Positions 1 through 7,788 of a DNA stretch of 64,000 nt are shown here, one piece after another. Below the pieces are notes generated by a model. That model had not been told where the DNA came from. It saw only the letters and a program-made list of their open reading frames with translations, and did not search any database. Where the stretch lies: the NCBI RefSeq assembly GCF_040273735.1, contig NZ_JBELZM010000011.1, positions 77,037 through 141,036 on the forward strand, given 5' to 3'. Each line of letters starts with the position of its first letter. The stretch's first letter is position 1. The translations under genes and the position numbers were made by a program. The stretch comes from Solibacillus sp040273735 (GTDB lineage: Bacteria > Bacillota > Bacilli > Bacillales_A > Planococcaceae).

Positions 1-1
1 A

Positions 2-295
2 GCAGGATGGACACCTTGTACAGGTCCGATACTGGCAGCGATTATTACGCTTGGCGGAACAAATCCCGATTCGGCAATGTGGTATATGCTCGCATACTAC
101 TTAGGCTTTGCAATCCCATTCTTTACATTGTCATTCTTCATTTCACGAATGAACTGGATTCGCACTCATAGCCAAAAAATCATAGTAGTTGGCGGCTATA
201 TTATGATCGCGGTCGGCATTTTATTGTTCTTTGACGGATTGACTTACATTATTAATCTTCTCTTGCCGATTTTCGATGGTTTTAAAGGATTCTAA
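2..295 (+). CDS. ccdA: Cytochrome c biogenesis protein CcdA, C-terminal part (cut by window start)
   Basis: An open frame runs in from the left edge and stops at 293-295. The visible ~97 residues begin with GWTPCTGPIL, the conserved Cys-Pro block of CcdA/DsbD-type membrane thiol-disulfide transporters, followed by two hydrophobic segments. CcdA passes reducing equivalents across the membrane to the thioredoxin-like proteins that keep apocytochrome c cysteines reduced. The following gene is CcdC-like, as in B. subtilis, which supports the call. The first half, including the other active cysteine, lies outside the window. Confidence 0.9.
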   Translation, partial: AGWTPCTGPILAAIITLGGTNPDSAMWYMLAYYLGFAIPFFTLSFFISRMNWIRTHSQKIIVVGGYIMIAVGILLFFDGLTYIINLLLPIFDGFKGF

Positions 296-423
296 CAGTT
301 CCCTGCTTATTAAGACCGTGCTATACTAGGGGAAGTAACATAAGTGAAAAAGTGTGCATGATCCAATATATTATCTTTTTTACACGATAATTTTACATAT
401 GTTCATGCAAGAGGAGGAATATA

Positions 424-915
424 ATGTTCGACAGTATACCTTCTCACTATTTATTAATTGGTTCGACGATTATGGCAGTCATAATGGGCTCTTTCGTTAT
501 GTTCATAAGACTGCGTGCACAAAAAAAGCCGGTATCCACGAAAAAAATACTCATTCCGCCTTTTGCGATGTCAACAGGCGCGCTGATGTTTATTTTTGAG
601 GAGTTTCGTGTAGCGCCAATTCAAATTATGGAAGCGGCCGCACTTGGCTTGTTATTTTCATCTGTATTAATCTTAACGTCGAAGTTCGAAGTGCGAGACG
701 GCGCAATTTATATGAAGCAATCTAAAGCATTTCCATTCATATTAGTGGGATTATTAGTACTACGTATTATTTTAAAATTAATATTTGCCGAAACATTCGA
801 TGTCGGTGAACTTGCCGGTATGTTCTTCATCTTGGCGTTCTCGATGATTTTGCCGTGGCGAATCGGTATGCTTATTAAATATAAAAAGCTTGAAAAATCG
901 CATATTGTCGCATAG
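424..915 (+). CDS. ccdC: CcdC/YneJ-like membrane protein
   Basis: A 163-residue protein with about five hydrophobic segments, preceded by a strong GAGGAGG site and starting at ATG 424. Its sequence and its place right after ccdA match the CcdC (YneJ) family found next to ccdA in Bacillus. In B. subtilis ccdC is not essential for cytochrome c maturation and its exact role is unclear. There, a small response-regulator-like gene (ccdB/yneI) sits between ccdA and ccdC; here the 128-nt gap holds no such gene. Confidence 0.8.
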   Translation: MFDSIPSHYLLIGSTIMAVIMGSFVMFIRLRAQKKPVSTKKILIPPFAMSTGALMFIFEEFRVAPIQIMEAAALGLLFSSVLILTSKFEVRDGAIYMKQSKAFPFILVGLLVLRIILKLIFAETFDVGELAGMFFILAFSMILPWRIGMLIKYKKLEKSHIVA

Positions 916-962
916 AAAAGACTGTCTCTAAAAGTTTTATACTTTTAAAGACAGTCTTTTTT
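916..962. terminator. Bidirectional Rho-independent terminator
   Basis: A 12-bp arm AAAAGACTGTCT (916-927) pairs with AGACAGTCTTTT (949-960), with further pairing inside (AAAAGT/ACTTTT), followed by T. It lies between the convergent ccdC and DUF2621 genes and has a T tract on both strands. Confidence 0.9.
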
Positions 963-965
963 CGT

Positions 966-1400
966 CTATGCCTCAAATAAATCGTTATAGTTCGTCGTAT
1001 CAATTTTCATTTCATCGAGTTTTTTACGCAAAAACTTATGGTCGCGTTTAGGTGAAGCGATAATATAGCCACGAATAATTAAGTCCAGGTCGATTTTTGA
1101 GGCACGCTCATTCAGTGCAATTTCACCGATTTTACCGGCAATCTTTTCTTTGGCAACTTGGCGGAATAGCTCTGGTACAGGACTGACAAGCTCGGTAAGT
1201 AATTGTTTTTCATCTTCTCCCCAAAGATGAATCGTTTTATCTAAGTATATGTTTTGCCAATCTAGATCCGATTTTCCGTCCTGTTTTGGCAGGGCCTTCA
1301 GAAACTTTCGGAACATAAAAAAGCCGCCAATCCCCATAAGCGAAATCAATACTACAACCCAAAATAAAATAAACCATAAAAACCAGCCATCTAAGCCCAC
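966..1400 (-). CDS. DUF2621 family membrane-anchored protein (YneK-like)
   Basis: About 144 residues: one N-terminal membrane segment (FLWFILFWVVVLISLMGIGG) followed by a charged soluble domain with an RDHKFLRKKLDEM motif near the end. This matches the DUF2621/YneK family, which neighbours ccdA-ccdC in Bacillus. I take GTG at 1400 as start because GAGGTG lies 8 nt upstream; an in-frame GTG at 1409 overlaps that ribosome site. It converges on ccdC across a shared terminator. The molecular function is unknown; conserved neighbourhood hints at membrane or redox maturation. Confidence 0.75.
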   Translation of the reverse strand: MGLDGWFLWFILFWVVVLISLMGIGGFFMFRKFLKALPKQDGKSDLDWQNIYLDKTIHLWGEDEKQLLTELVSPVPELFRQVAKEKIAGKIGEIALNERASKIDLDLIIRGYIIASPKRDHKFLRKKLDEMKIDTTNYNDLFEA

Positions 1401-1563
1401 AATGTTCACCTCATTACAAAATATTGTCTTGAAATTCCTTCTACTAACCTACTGGTGATAAACCTCATTATTGTCTATTATATAAGGTTTTGTAAAATTT
1501 TTCATCGTCATTGTCCCTTTTTTCGGTAAATCATGACATATATAGGGCAAGGAGGTGATAAAC

Positions 1564-1782
1564 ATGAACGAATTCGGATTTTTATCTGCAACATTGACAG
1601 TATTTTATCAGACAGGTCTTGATGAATTTAACGAGCCGATTATTAAAAGTTCTACATTCCGTAACTTGGAAAGAAATGCAACAGCTCAGCAGCTATATAC
1701 AGTTGCAACTACAATCGTCGGCTTAACAGATTTCGATTATATCGAATCTGTGAAAACGCAGAAAGAAAGTATTACAGCTTAA
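1564..1782 (+). CDS. DUF1659 family small protein
   Basis: A 72-residue protein starting at ATG 1564, 7 nt after AAGGAGG; an in-frame GTG at 1555 lies inside that site. The sequence (LSATLTVFYQTGLDEFNEP...TFRNLERNATAQQLYTVA) fits DUF1659. It is the first of three tightly spaced small genes (DUF1659, DUF2922, YvrJ), a set that recurs in Bacillaceae. No signal peptide or membrane segment is visible. Function is unknown. Confidence 0.75.
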   Translation: MNEFGFLSATLTVFYQTGLDEFNEPIIKSSTFRNLERNATAQQLYTVATTIVGLTDFDYIESVKTQKESITA

Positions 1783-1813
1783 TTAGTATTAGCAAAGAAC
1801 GGGAGGTGAGAAT

Positions 1814-2035
1814 ATGGCACAAGTATTACAATTGACATTTGCCAACATTGCAGGGAATACGATGACGATCAACATTAATGATCCGAAGCCGAATTTAACG
1901 GAAGCTGAAGTAAATGCAGCGATGCAAACAATTATGGATCAGGCAGTATTTTCAAAGGACGGATTTTTGTTCAATGTGAAAAAATCAGCGCGCATCGTTG
2001 AACGTAATGTCACGGCGATCGAACTGAACAGTTAA
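1814..2035 (+). CDS. DUF2922 family small protein
   Basis: A 73-residue protein behind GGGAGGTG, 31 nt after the DUF1659 gene. The pattern LQLTFANIAGNTMTININDP then LTEAEVNAAMQTIM is typical of DUF2922. No catalytic motif or membrane segment is visible. It is always small and usually next to a DUF1659 gene, so the two probably act together, but the activity is unknown. Confidence 0.75.
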   Translation: MAQVLQLTFANIAGNTMTININDPKPNLTEAEVNAAMQTIMDQAVFSKDGFLFNVKKSARIVERNVTAIELNS

Positions 2036-2093
2036 TAGTAAGGCCGGTGAAGTATGATGCTTTGCCGGCTTTCTCAAGTAAGGAGGAATTTTA

Positions 2094-2234
2094 ATGGACC
2101 AGTGGATAGCGATTCTTCAGGAAGTAACATTTCCGATCTTTATATCTTTTTATTTACTGTATCGGATTGAAACAAAACTTGAAGCGATTCATACAGCACT
2201 TGTATCATTACATCATCCCGCAGATAGAGCATAA
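2094..2234 (+). CDS. YvrJ family small membrane protein
   Basis: A 46-residue gene behind AAGGAGGAA. The protein has a hydrophobic N-terminal helix (WIAILQEVTFPIFISFYLLY) and then RIETKLEAIHTALVSL, the YvrJ signature. It is probably inserted in the membrane with a short cytoplasmic helix. It completes the DUF1659-DUF2922-YvrJ set. In B. subtilis, yvrJ lies near the sigO-rsoA genes; no such sigma factor is visible here. Function is unknown. Confidence 0.7.
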   Translation: MDQWIAILQEVTFPIFISFYLLYRIETKLEAIHTALVSLHHPADRA

Positions 2235-2339
2235 AAAACTCTTCACAATGTTGACACACATCCTTCTTCCAATAACTATTGAGAATATACTAAATATTGG
2301 GTAAGATGAGAGTAATGTTCAAAGAGTGGAGAGAGAGAA

Positions 2340-2951
2340 ATGAAAACGAAAAAAATTGTATTCGCACTTATGCTCTTGGCAGCGACAGTTCTCACAGCAT
2401 GCAGCAATTATCAGTTTAAACCGACGACCAACTTTGAGATTAGCGGGTTTACGATGACCGATCACCGTAACAATGAAGTGACACTGGAAAGCCTAAAAGG
2501 GGAACCATGGCTGGCAATGTTCATCTTCACAAGTTGTACAACCATTTGCTCGCCAATGACGATGAATATGACCCGGATACAGGACCACCTCGAAAAAAAG
2601 GGGCTGGAAGATTATAAAATTGTCGCGTTTTCAGTAGACCCGGACTACGATACACCAGAGCGTTTGACAGAATATTTATCGCGCCATACACCAGTTGATG
2701 AATCAAAATGGCATATGCTGACAGGGTACGATCAAAAATTTATTGAACAATTTGCTAGAAACTCATTTAAAACACCTGTCCAGTCAATTGAAGGGAATGA
2801 CCAAGTTATCCACGCTGATACATTTTTCCTAGTGGATGAAAAAGGAATTGCCGTGAAAAACTATTCAGGTTATGGCACGGGAGAAGATGGTGTTCCATAT
2901 GAAACGATTGCGAGTGATATGGAAGCACTCATTGAAGAACGTCTAAAATAA
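2340..2951 (+). CDS. SCO1/SenC family copper lipoprotein (YpmQ-like)
   Basis: A 203-residue thioredoxin-fold lipoprotein. It has a signal peptide ending in lipobox LTAC, a copper-binding CxxxC motif (SCTTICSPM) near residue 65 and the conserved downstream His in VIHADTFFLVDE. SCO proteins help assemble the CuA centre of cytochrome c oxidase or handle copper and thiols outside the membrane. The start ATG 2340 follows GGAGAGAG. It forms its own transcription unit with a terminator at 2969. Confidence 0.88.
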   Translation: MKTKKIVFALMLLAATVLTACSNYQFKPTTNFEISGFTMTDHRNNEVTLESLKGEPWLAMFIFTSCTTICSPMTMNMTRIQDHLEKKGLEDYKIVAFSVDPDYDTPERLTEYLSRHTPVDESKWHMLTGYDQKFIEQFARNSFKTPVQSIEGNDQVIHADTFFLVDEKGIAVKNYSGYGTGEDGVPYETIASDMEALIEERLK

Positions 2952-2968
2952 TAGTGAAATGTTAGATT

Positions 2969-3012
2969 AACTTGCGAAAAAAGTGCAGCTGCTTTTTGAG
3001 CAAGTTTTTTTG
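2969..3012 (+). terminator. Rho-independent terminator after the SCO gene
   Basis: AACTTGC (2969-2975) pairs with GCAAGTT (2999-3005), with inner pairing AAAAAG/CTTTTT, followed by a T run. Confidence 0.8.
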
Positions 3013-3031
3013 TGGGGTTTACTGCGGACAT

Positions 3032-3080
3032 TTCTAATAAAAGAGCGAAATATGCTAATATCATTCCATATTTCATTAAA
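3032..3080. repeat. Small TTCTAATAA-type repeat array (3 units)
   Basis: TTCTAATAA at 3032, TGCTAATAT at 3053 and TTCATTAAA at 3072 are spaced 21 and 19 nt, like the larger array at 12564-12734. The third unit is degenerate. It sits in the non-coding gap between the SCO terminator and the cobalamin riboswitch; I see no gene there. Confidence 0.45.
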
Positions 3081-3189
3081 AAGCACACTGCATTAGCTGA
3101 AATAATTCAATCCGCATATACAGGATGCAAGAAATAAAAAGAATTTTCAAAACTCATTTTCTATGATATAGTATACGAAATTACATACT

Positions 3190-3358
3190 GTGTAAGTTAC
3201 GGTGCTTGTGAGAACAAGCTGAAAAGGGAAACCAGTGAAAGTCTGGTGCTGTCCCGCAACTGTAAATCGGAGTTCGTGATATTCAACCACTGTCTAATGA
3301 TGGGAAGGATCACAAGAACGTTGATGATGAGCCAGGAGACCTGCCGGAAACTAGTACA
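3190..3358 (+). ncRNA. Cobalamin (B12) riboswitch controlling metE
   Basis: The leader contains the family's conserved blocks in order: AAGGGAAACCAGTGAAAG near 3223-3240, GCTGTCCCGCAACTGTAAAT near 3248-3267, and the B12-box region GAGCCAGGAGACCTGCC near 3329-3345. The aptamer is followed by an intrinsic terminator and then metE. When B12 is present the switch would shut off the B12-independent methionine synthase. This fits a genome that also has the B12-dependent enzyme MetH, which is not in this window. Confidence 0.93.
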
Positions 3359-3460
3359 CGCCAATACCTACGTGGAAATAGGTGGTGATTTTGTGCGAAA
3401 GTGAGACAACTTCCTTTGATAATACAAAGGTTTCTTTTGTCAATCTCTTAAACATTCACA

Positions 3461-3496
3461 CCCCTCTTTCATTTGGAAAGAGGGGTTTTGGTTTTT
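3461..3496 (+). terminator. Riboswitch expression-platform terminator
   Basis: CCCCTCTTTC (3461-3470) pairs with GAAAGAGGGG (3476-3485) around a short loop and is followed by TTTTGGTTTTT. It lies between the B12 aptamer and the metE ribosome site, so it is the likely OFF structure. Confidence 0.9.
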
Positions 3497-3524
3497 ATGT
3501 AACAAATTTAAGGAGGAATTGTTT

Positions 3525-5795
3525 ATGAAAACAGCAGTAATTGGCTATCCGTATATTGGACCGAATCGTGAGTGGAAGCGTGTAACAGAGGCGTTTTGGA
3601 AAGAACAACTATCTTTAGGAAGTTATGAACAGGAAATGAAAAACTTACGCATCGCTCAACTTCAGCAGCAACAGGATTTAGGGCTGGATATTTTAACAGT
3701 AGGAGATTTTACATATTATGACCGCATGCTTGACTTAGCCGTTATGTTTAATATGATTCCATCAAGATACGACCACCTTTCATTGCAGCATCATTTAACC
3801 GCGTATTTTGCAATGGCGCGCGGTGCTGAAAACGTGGTGGCAAGTGAAATGACGAAATGGTTCAACACGAATTATCACTATATTGTACCGGAATACGAAG
3901 GACAGAAACTGGCATTGCAACACAACTTTTACGCGCAATATATACAGGAGGCAATAGAAGCAGCCGGCACAATCCATCGTGTGACTATTATCGGTCCATT
4001 TACATTTTATAAACTGACGAAAGGTGTTGGCCCAGAACAAAAACAACACTATATTCAGCAGCTGGTAATGGTATATAAGGAGTTGCTTCAGTCGTTGGAA
4101 GCAAGTGGTGCAACGTCGATCCAGCTTGAAGAACCAAGCCTTACAAAAGACCTTACGTCCGAAGAAATAGCATTAGTTCAGCATTTCTATCATCAAGTAT
4201 TAAACGGACTGACAGTCGAAACGATCTGCACAACTTATTTTGAAGCGTTATCCGATTATGAAACATTGATTGATTTGCCTGTTGATGGCTTTGGACTGGA
4301 CTTTGTTCATGGGAAAAATGAAAATCTAGCAGCGTTAAAAAAGTTTGGTTTCCCAAAAGATAAAGTTCTATATGCAGGTATTATTAATGGTCGGGACATT
4401 TGGAGAGCCGAGTTGCAGAAGCAGTTGGCACTGATTGCGGAAATACGTTCCTATGTACCATTTTCACCAATCCATCTACAAACATCGTGCAGTCTACAGC
4501 ATGTGCCAGTTACAACAGCAGGAGAGGATGGCATTTTGCCAGAGCTGCTAAATGCTCTAGCATTCGCCAATGAAAAAATTACGGAACTGCAAATGATTAA
4601 AGGGAAAATTCTTCAGCCCGAAGTCCTTCATATCCAGGCGTTTTTAGAAAGCGAAAAAGCAATCCGCACCTTGGCACTTCATGAATCGAGACAAAAGAAG
4701 GCTGTACATGCACATGTAAACGCATTAACACCGGAATCATTTAACCGAGCAGATAACTACAACAAACGCAGCAAACTGCAACGTGCCTTTTTACAGTTAC
4801 CAGACTATCCGACAACAACAATCGGGAGTTTCCCGCAATCTGCAGAAGTTAAGAAAAACCGTAGTTTATGGCGAAAAGGGGAAATTACAACAACAGAGTA
4901 TGAAGCATTCAATGCGAATGAAACGGCACGTTGGATTGCGATTCAGGAGCAACTTGGCCTTGATGTCCTTGTCCATGGAGAATTCGAGCGAACAGACATG
5001 GTGGAATTTTTTGGTGAAAAATTAAACGGATTTGCTTTTACGAAAAATGGATGGGTAGTTTCGTACGGATCGCGTTGTGTAAAACCGCCAATTATTTACG
5101 GAGATGTTGAATGGATAGAACCGATGACAGTTAAGGAAGTAAGTGCGGCACAATTACTTACGGAAAAACCGGTCAAAGGAATGCTGACAGGACCCGTTAC
5201 AATTTTAAACTGGTCATTTGTAAGAAATGATTTACCGCGCTCAGAAGTTGCTTATCAAATCGGCCTGGCACTAAGAGAAGAAGTAAGGGCACTTGAAAAT
5301 GCGGGAATCTATATTATTCAAGTAGATGAACCTGCTTTGAAAGAAGGCATGCCAATCCGTAAAAGTCTGCATAAGGCTTATATCGATGCGAGTGTAGCAG
5401 CATTTAAATTAGCGACAAGCGGTGTACGGGAAACGACCCAAATTCATACACATATGTGTTATTGCGAGTTTAACGATTTTATTGATGTAATAGAATCATT
5501 GGATGCGGATGTAATTTCAATTGAAACGTCACGAAGTCACGGGGAGCTGATAAAAGTACTGAAAGAAACACCATATGGACTTGGAATTGGCTTAGGTGTA
5601 TATGATATTCATAGCCCGCGTATTCCAACTGTGGAAGAAATGGCGGCCATTATAGAAAATAGTAAAAGAGTAATCGCAAAAGAACAATTTTGGATCAATC
5701 CCGATTGTGGTCTGAAAACACGTACGGAACAAGAGACCATTGCATCATTGAAAAATATGGTGGCCGCAAAAAAGCGTCTAAAACAGTTGAATTAG
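3525..5795 (+). CDS. metE: Cobalamin-independent methionine synthase
   Basis: A 756-residue protein, the normal length for MetE. It transfers a methyl group from 5-methyltetrahydropteroyl-polyglutamate to homocysteine. The N-terminal barrel starts GYPYIGPNREWKR. The second barrel begins near residue 425 (YPTTTIGSFPQS) and carries the zinc ligands HTHMCYCEF and NPDCGLKTR. ATG 3525 is chosen because AAGGAGG lies 7 nt upstream. It is regulated by the B12 riboswitch, and a small gene follows 11 nt downstream. Confidence 0.97.
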   Translation: MKTAVIGYPYIGPNREWKRVTEAFWKEQLSLGSYEQEMKNLRIAQLQQQQDLGLDILTVGDFTYYDRMLDLAVMFNMIPSRYDHLSLQHHLTAYFAMARGAENVVASEMTKWFNTNYHYIVPEYEGQKLALQHNFYAQYIQEAIEAAGTIHRVTIIGPFTFYKLTKGVGPEQKQHYIQQLVMVYKELLQSLEASGATSIQLEEPSLTKDLTSEEIALVQHFYHQVLNGLTVETICTTYFEALSDYETLIDLPVDGFGLDFVHGKNENLAALKKFGFPKDKVLYAGIINGRDIWRAELQKQLALIAEIRSYVPFSPIHLQTSCSLQHVPVTTAGEDGILPELLNALAFANEKITELQMIKGKILQPEVLHIQAFLESEKAIRTLALHESRQKKAVHAHVNALTPESFNRADNYNKRSKLQRAFLQLPDYPTTTIGSFPQSAEVKKNRSLWRKGEITTTEYEAFNANETARWIAIQEQLGLDVLVHGEFERTDMVEFFGEKLNGFAFTKNGWVVSYGSRCVKPPIIYGDVEWIEPMTVKEVSAAQLLTEKPVKGMLTGPVTILNWSFVRNDLPRSEVAYQIGLALREEVRALENAGIYIIQVDEPALKEGMPIRKSLHKAYIDASVAAFKLATSGVRETTQIHTHMCYCEFNDFIDVIESLDADVISIETSRSHGELIKVLKETPYGLGIGLGVYDIHSPRIPTVEEMAAIIENSKRVIAKEQFWINPDCGLKTRTEQETIASLKNMVAAKKRLKQLN

Positions 5796-5806
5796 GGGCG
5801 GTCACT

Positions 5807-5986
5807 ATGAGTCGAATGAAAAGAAATTACACCCCTGTTTTTTTGACAGCTATAATGAATGGCTTTACAGGAAGTTATACAAAAAGCCTTAAAGAGTTAC
5901 GAGATGAATTGATGGCGACATACCCAACGGATGCAAAGGAAATTCAAAAAGCCTACTATTCTGTAAAAGCTGTGTTAGTAGGCTAA
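5807..5986 (+). CDS. Small hypothetical protein downstream of metE
   Basis: A 59-residue ORF starting at ATG 5807, 11 nt after the metE stop, behind the weak ribosome site AGGGGCGG. It ends just before a hairpin at 6020. The product is basic with a helical middle (SLKELRDELMATYP) and no membrane segment. I do not recognise the family. Position suggests co-transcription with metE and hence B12 control. Coding is supported only by spacing and frame, so it could be spurious. Confidence 0.45.
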   Translation: MSRMKRNYTPVFLTAIMNGFTGSYTKSLKELRDELMATYPTDAKEIQKAYYSVKAVLVG

Positions 5987-6019
5987 ATAAATTTTTTACA
6001 AACAGATAGAAATTACAAT

Positions 6020-6055
6020 GCCCGTTGCAATGCAATATGCAACGGGCTATTTGTA
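6020..6055. terminator. Hairpin between convergent transcripts
   Basis: GCCCGTTGCA (6020-6029) pairs perfectly with TGCAACGGGC (6038-6047) around an 8-nt loop. The T tract is weak. It separates the metE unit from the minus-strand zinc-ribbon gene. Confidence 0.7.
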
Positions 6056-6069
6056 ATACTCATAACGAA

Positions 6070-6273
6070 TTAAAAAGTCCCTTTAAATTTCTCGGGTTTT
6101 ACTACATAGCCTTCAATAATAAACCCGCACTCGGTACAAATAATGTATTCGATATTGCATCCTAAACTTAATTTATTAACAGGTGACATAACACTGTACC
6201 CGCTATGTTTGCCTTTTCCTAATTCCGTGCCGCCGCATTTTGGGCATTCTTGTACATTAGCAAAGTTTTTCAT
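6070..6273 (-). CDS. Small zinc-ribbon protein
   Basis: About 67 residues with two CxxC knuckles, ECPKCGG and ICTECGF, spaced as a zinc ribbon, ending in VKPEKFK. It resembles short Bacillales proteins annotated loosely as TFIIIB-like zinc fingers. The start is chosen at ATG 6273, 9 nt after AAAGG; ATG 6279 is also possible. It lies 24 nt after the VC0807-type gene and may share its transcript. Role is unknown, perhaps nucleic-acid or protein binding. Confidence 0.7.
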   Translation of the reverse strand: MKNFANVQECPKCGGTELGKGKHSGYSVMSPVNKLSLGCNIEYIICTECGFIIEGYVVKPEKFKGTF

Positions 6274-6297
6274 CTCCATCAACCTTTCAATAAAAAA

Positions 6298-6981
6298 TTA
6301 ATCCGCCACAATGTCTGTTTCCGGCAGCTTTTCATCACCTTTTTCCTGTAATCCCTTCGTATATTTTTGCACAATTACATTAATGTAAAAGAACATCCCC
6401 ATTAAAATGCCGGAAAACACCCATCCTGCAACTCGTTTATAAACCAGCATGTCACCAAAGCTGTCAATTCCATATTTCCGTAAGAGAAAGACCGTAATTC
6501 CTGCCATTACAAATCCACGAATAATAAAGACAATCTGAATGAGCTGAAACCATTGAAACATCCCTTTTTGAAAGAACAATGTTTTACTGTCCTTTCGTGA
6601 ATGACCTTGCAAATAAGCAAAATCAACTGCAATATAAAGAGAAAAAGGCTGCTTCACGATGAGCAAAATTACATAAAGAAATGTGTAAAAAAGTCCTAAA
6701 TAAACATTATTCCATATCATCTGCTCGGCTGAGCCGGATAGTAAATCGACCGTAGTACCAATCAGCATAGAGCCTAAAATAAACAAGCCTGTCATATTGA
6801 ATTGACGATCCTTAGCAAAGCGGTAAACAGTATAAATTATTCCGGGAACAGTGGACAGCAGCATCGCAGCATAGTCACCAAAAAGCTCTCGGCCAAACTT
6901 CCAGATCGCATAAGGTAAAACTGCATAAAAAAGTAATTCCAGGAAGATAACATATTTATTCGACTGTGAATTATTCGCCAT
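6298..6981 (-). CDS. VC0807 family integral membrane protein
   Basis: A 227-residue, strongly hydrophobic protein with six or seven predicted membrane segments. Features such as KYVIFLELLFYAVLPYAIWK and VPGIIYTVYRFAKDRQFN match the VC0807 family. ATG 6981 is chosen because GGAGG lies 5 nt upstream; the longer frame would start inside that site. The family resembles intracellular septation or transport proteins, but no activity is established. Confidence 0.65.
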   Translation of the reverse strand: MANNSQSNKYVIFLELLFYAVLPYAIWKFGRELFGDYAAMLLSTVPGIIYTVYRFAKDRQFNMTGLFILGSMLIGTTVDLLSGSAEQMIWNNVYLGLFYTFLYVILLIVKQPFSLYIAVDFAYLQGHSRKDSKTLFFQKGMFQWFQLIQIVFIIRGFVMAGITVFLLRKYGIDSFGDMLVYKRVAGWVFSGILMGMFFYINVIVQKYTKGLQEKGDEKLPETDIVAD

Positions 6982-7273
6982 AAAAGCCTCCATTACCATT
7001 ATAAAAGTTGTTTATAATATTATATTACTTAAGATTATCCGACACTATATTTCATAAGATAATAACTTGAAATAAAGCATCCAAGCAAATGGATAAAACT
7101 TAAAATTACCTTACAAATAACTCGTTTCTTGTTATGTAATATTCTGTATATTCTTCTACGTATTACCTTAAGAGAAGTTTCAAAATTTTAATTTAACAGG
7201 GGGAGAGGTAAAAGGTTTGAAGGAACAAAAAGTAAGTAGGTGCTAAAATACTATTAGCTTTTTAAAATATTTA

Positions 7274-7282
7274 TGTTACAAT
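7274..7282 (+). promoter_or_regulatory. Candidate extended -10 promoter of the rib leader
   Basis: TGTTACAAT matches an extended -10 element (TGn + TACAAT). It lies about 20 nt before the first FMN aptamer, where transcription of the leader must begin. No good -35 is visible. The rest of 6982-7300 shows no gene. Confidence 0.4.
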
Positions 7283-7300
7283 AACTTTCAAATAAAATAA

Positions 7301-7433
7301 TTTCCTTCGGGGTCGGGTGAAATTCCCAATCGACGGTGATGAGTTTATCTCTAAGCCCGTGAGCCACTTTATGTGTGCAGGATTTTGGTGCAAATCCAAA
7401 GCCGACAGTTATAGTCTGGATGGGAGAAGGAAT
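7301..7433 (+). ncRNA. FMN riboswitch, copy 1 of a tandem pair
   Basis: The RFN element is complete: closing arms TTCCTTC (7302-7308) and GAAGGAA (7426-7432), and the core blocks GGGTGAAATTCCC, ATCGACGGTGATGAG, AAGCCCGTGAGCC and AGCCGACAG...AGTCTGGATGGGAGAAGG. The variable arm GGATTT/AAATCC pairs perfectly. FMN binding would stabilise the following terminator. It is nearly identical to copy 2, 234 nt downstream. Confidence 0.93.
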
Positions 7434-7486
7434 GGCAACACATTTTTAAAATTTTATTTTAAACGTGATTTTTTGCTATACACTTT

Positions 7487-7516
7487 TCCTGTCGCGCCTT
7501 GTGACGGGATTTTTTA
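7487..7516 (+). terminator. Terminator of FMN riboswitch copy 1
   Basis: CCTGTCGC (7488-7495) pairs with GTGACGGG (7501-7508, including two G-U pairs), followed by ATTTTTT. It lies between the two FMN aptamers, so copy 1 has its own expression platform. Confidence 0.8.
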
Positions 7517-7534
7517 TTTCCATTGAAAAAATAA

Positions 7535-7665
7535 TTTCCTTCGGGGTCGGGTGAAATTCCCAATCGACGGTGATGAGTTAACCTCTAAGCCCGTGAGCCA
7601 CTTTTGTGTGCAGGATTTGGTGCAAGTCCAAAGCCGACAGTTATAGTCTGGATGGGAGAAGGAAG
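7535..7665 (+). ncRNA. FMN riboswitch, copy 2 of a tandem pair
   Basis: This is a second full RFN element, from TTCCTTC (7536) to GAAGGAA (7658-7664), with the same core blocks as copy 1. The few differences lie in loops and in the variable arm, here GGATTT/AAGTCC, which still pairs through a wobble. It directly precedes ribE. Confidence 0.94.
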
Positions 7666-7733
7666 CAATGTCAGCAGTTTTTTGAAAATTATCTTCAAGA
7701 AGCTTATTTGATGATGCTCAATTTTCCTCTCAT

Positions 7734-7767
7734 CGAACTCCGAATTCAATCGGGGTTCTTTTTTTTA
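7734..7767 (+). terminator. Terminator of FMN riboswitch copy 2
   Basis: GAACTCCGA (7735-7743) pairs with TCGGGGTTC (7750-7758), followed by eight T residues. It stands 20 nt before the ribE start and is the expected FMN-controlled terminator. Confidence 0.9.
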
Positions 7768-7788
7768 TTTTAAAAAGAGGTGAGCAGG

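Noticed and set aside
354..599. Overlapping 81-residue frame at the ccdC start
   Set aside because: It is out of frame with ccdC, has no ribosome site and no coherent protein character.
2870..3088. Minus-strand 72-residue frame after the SCO gene
   Set aside because: It overlaps the SCO gene end, the terminator and the repeat units; no ribosome site.
7317..7526. 69-residue frame across the first FMN riboswitch
   Set aside because: It lies entirely in the aptamer and terminator; the RNA explains the sequence.
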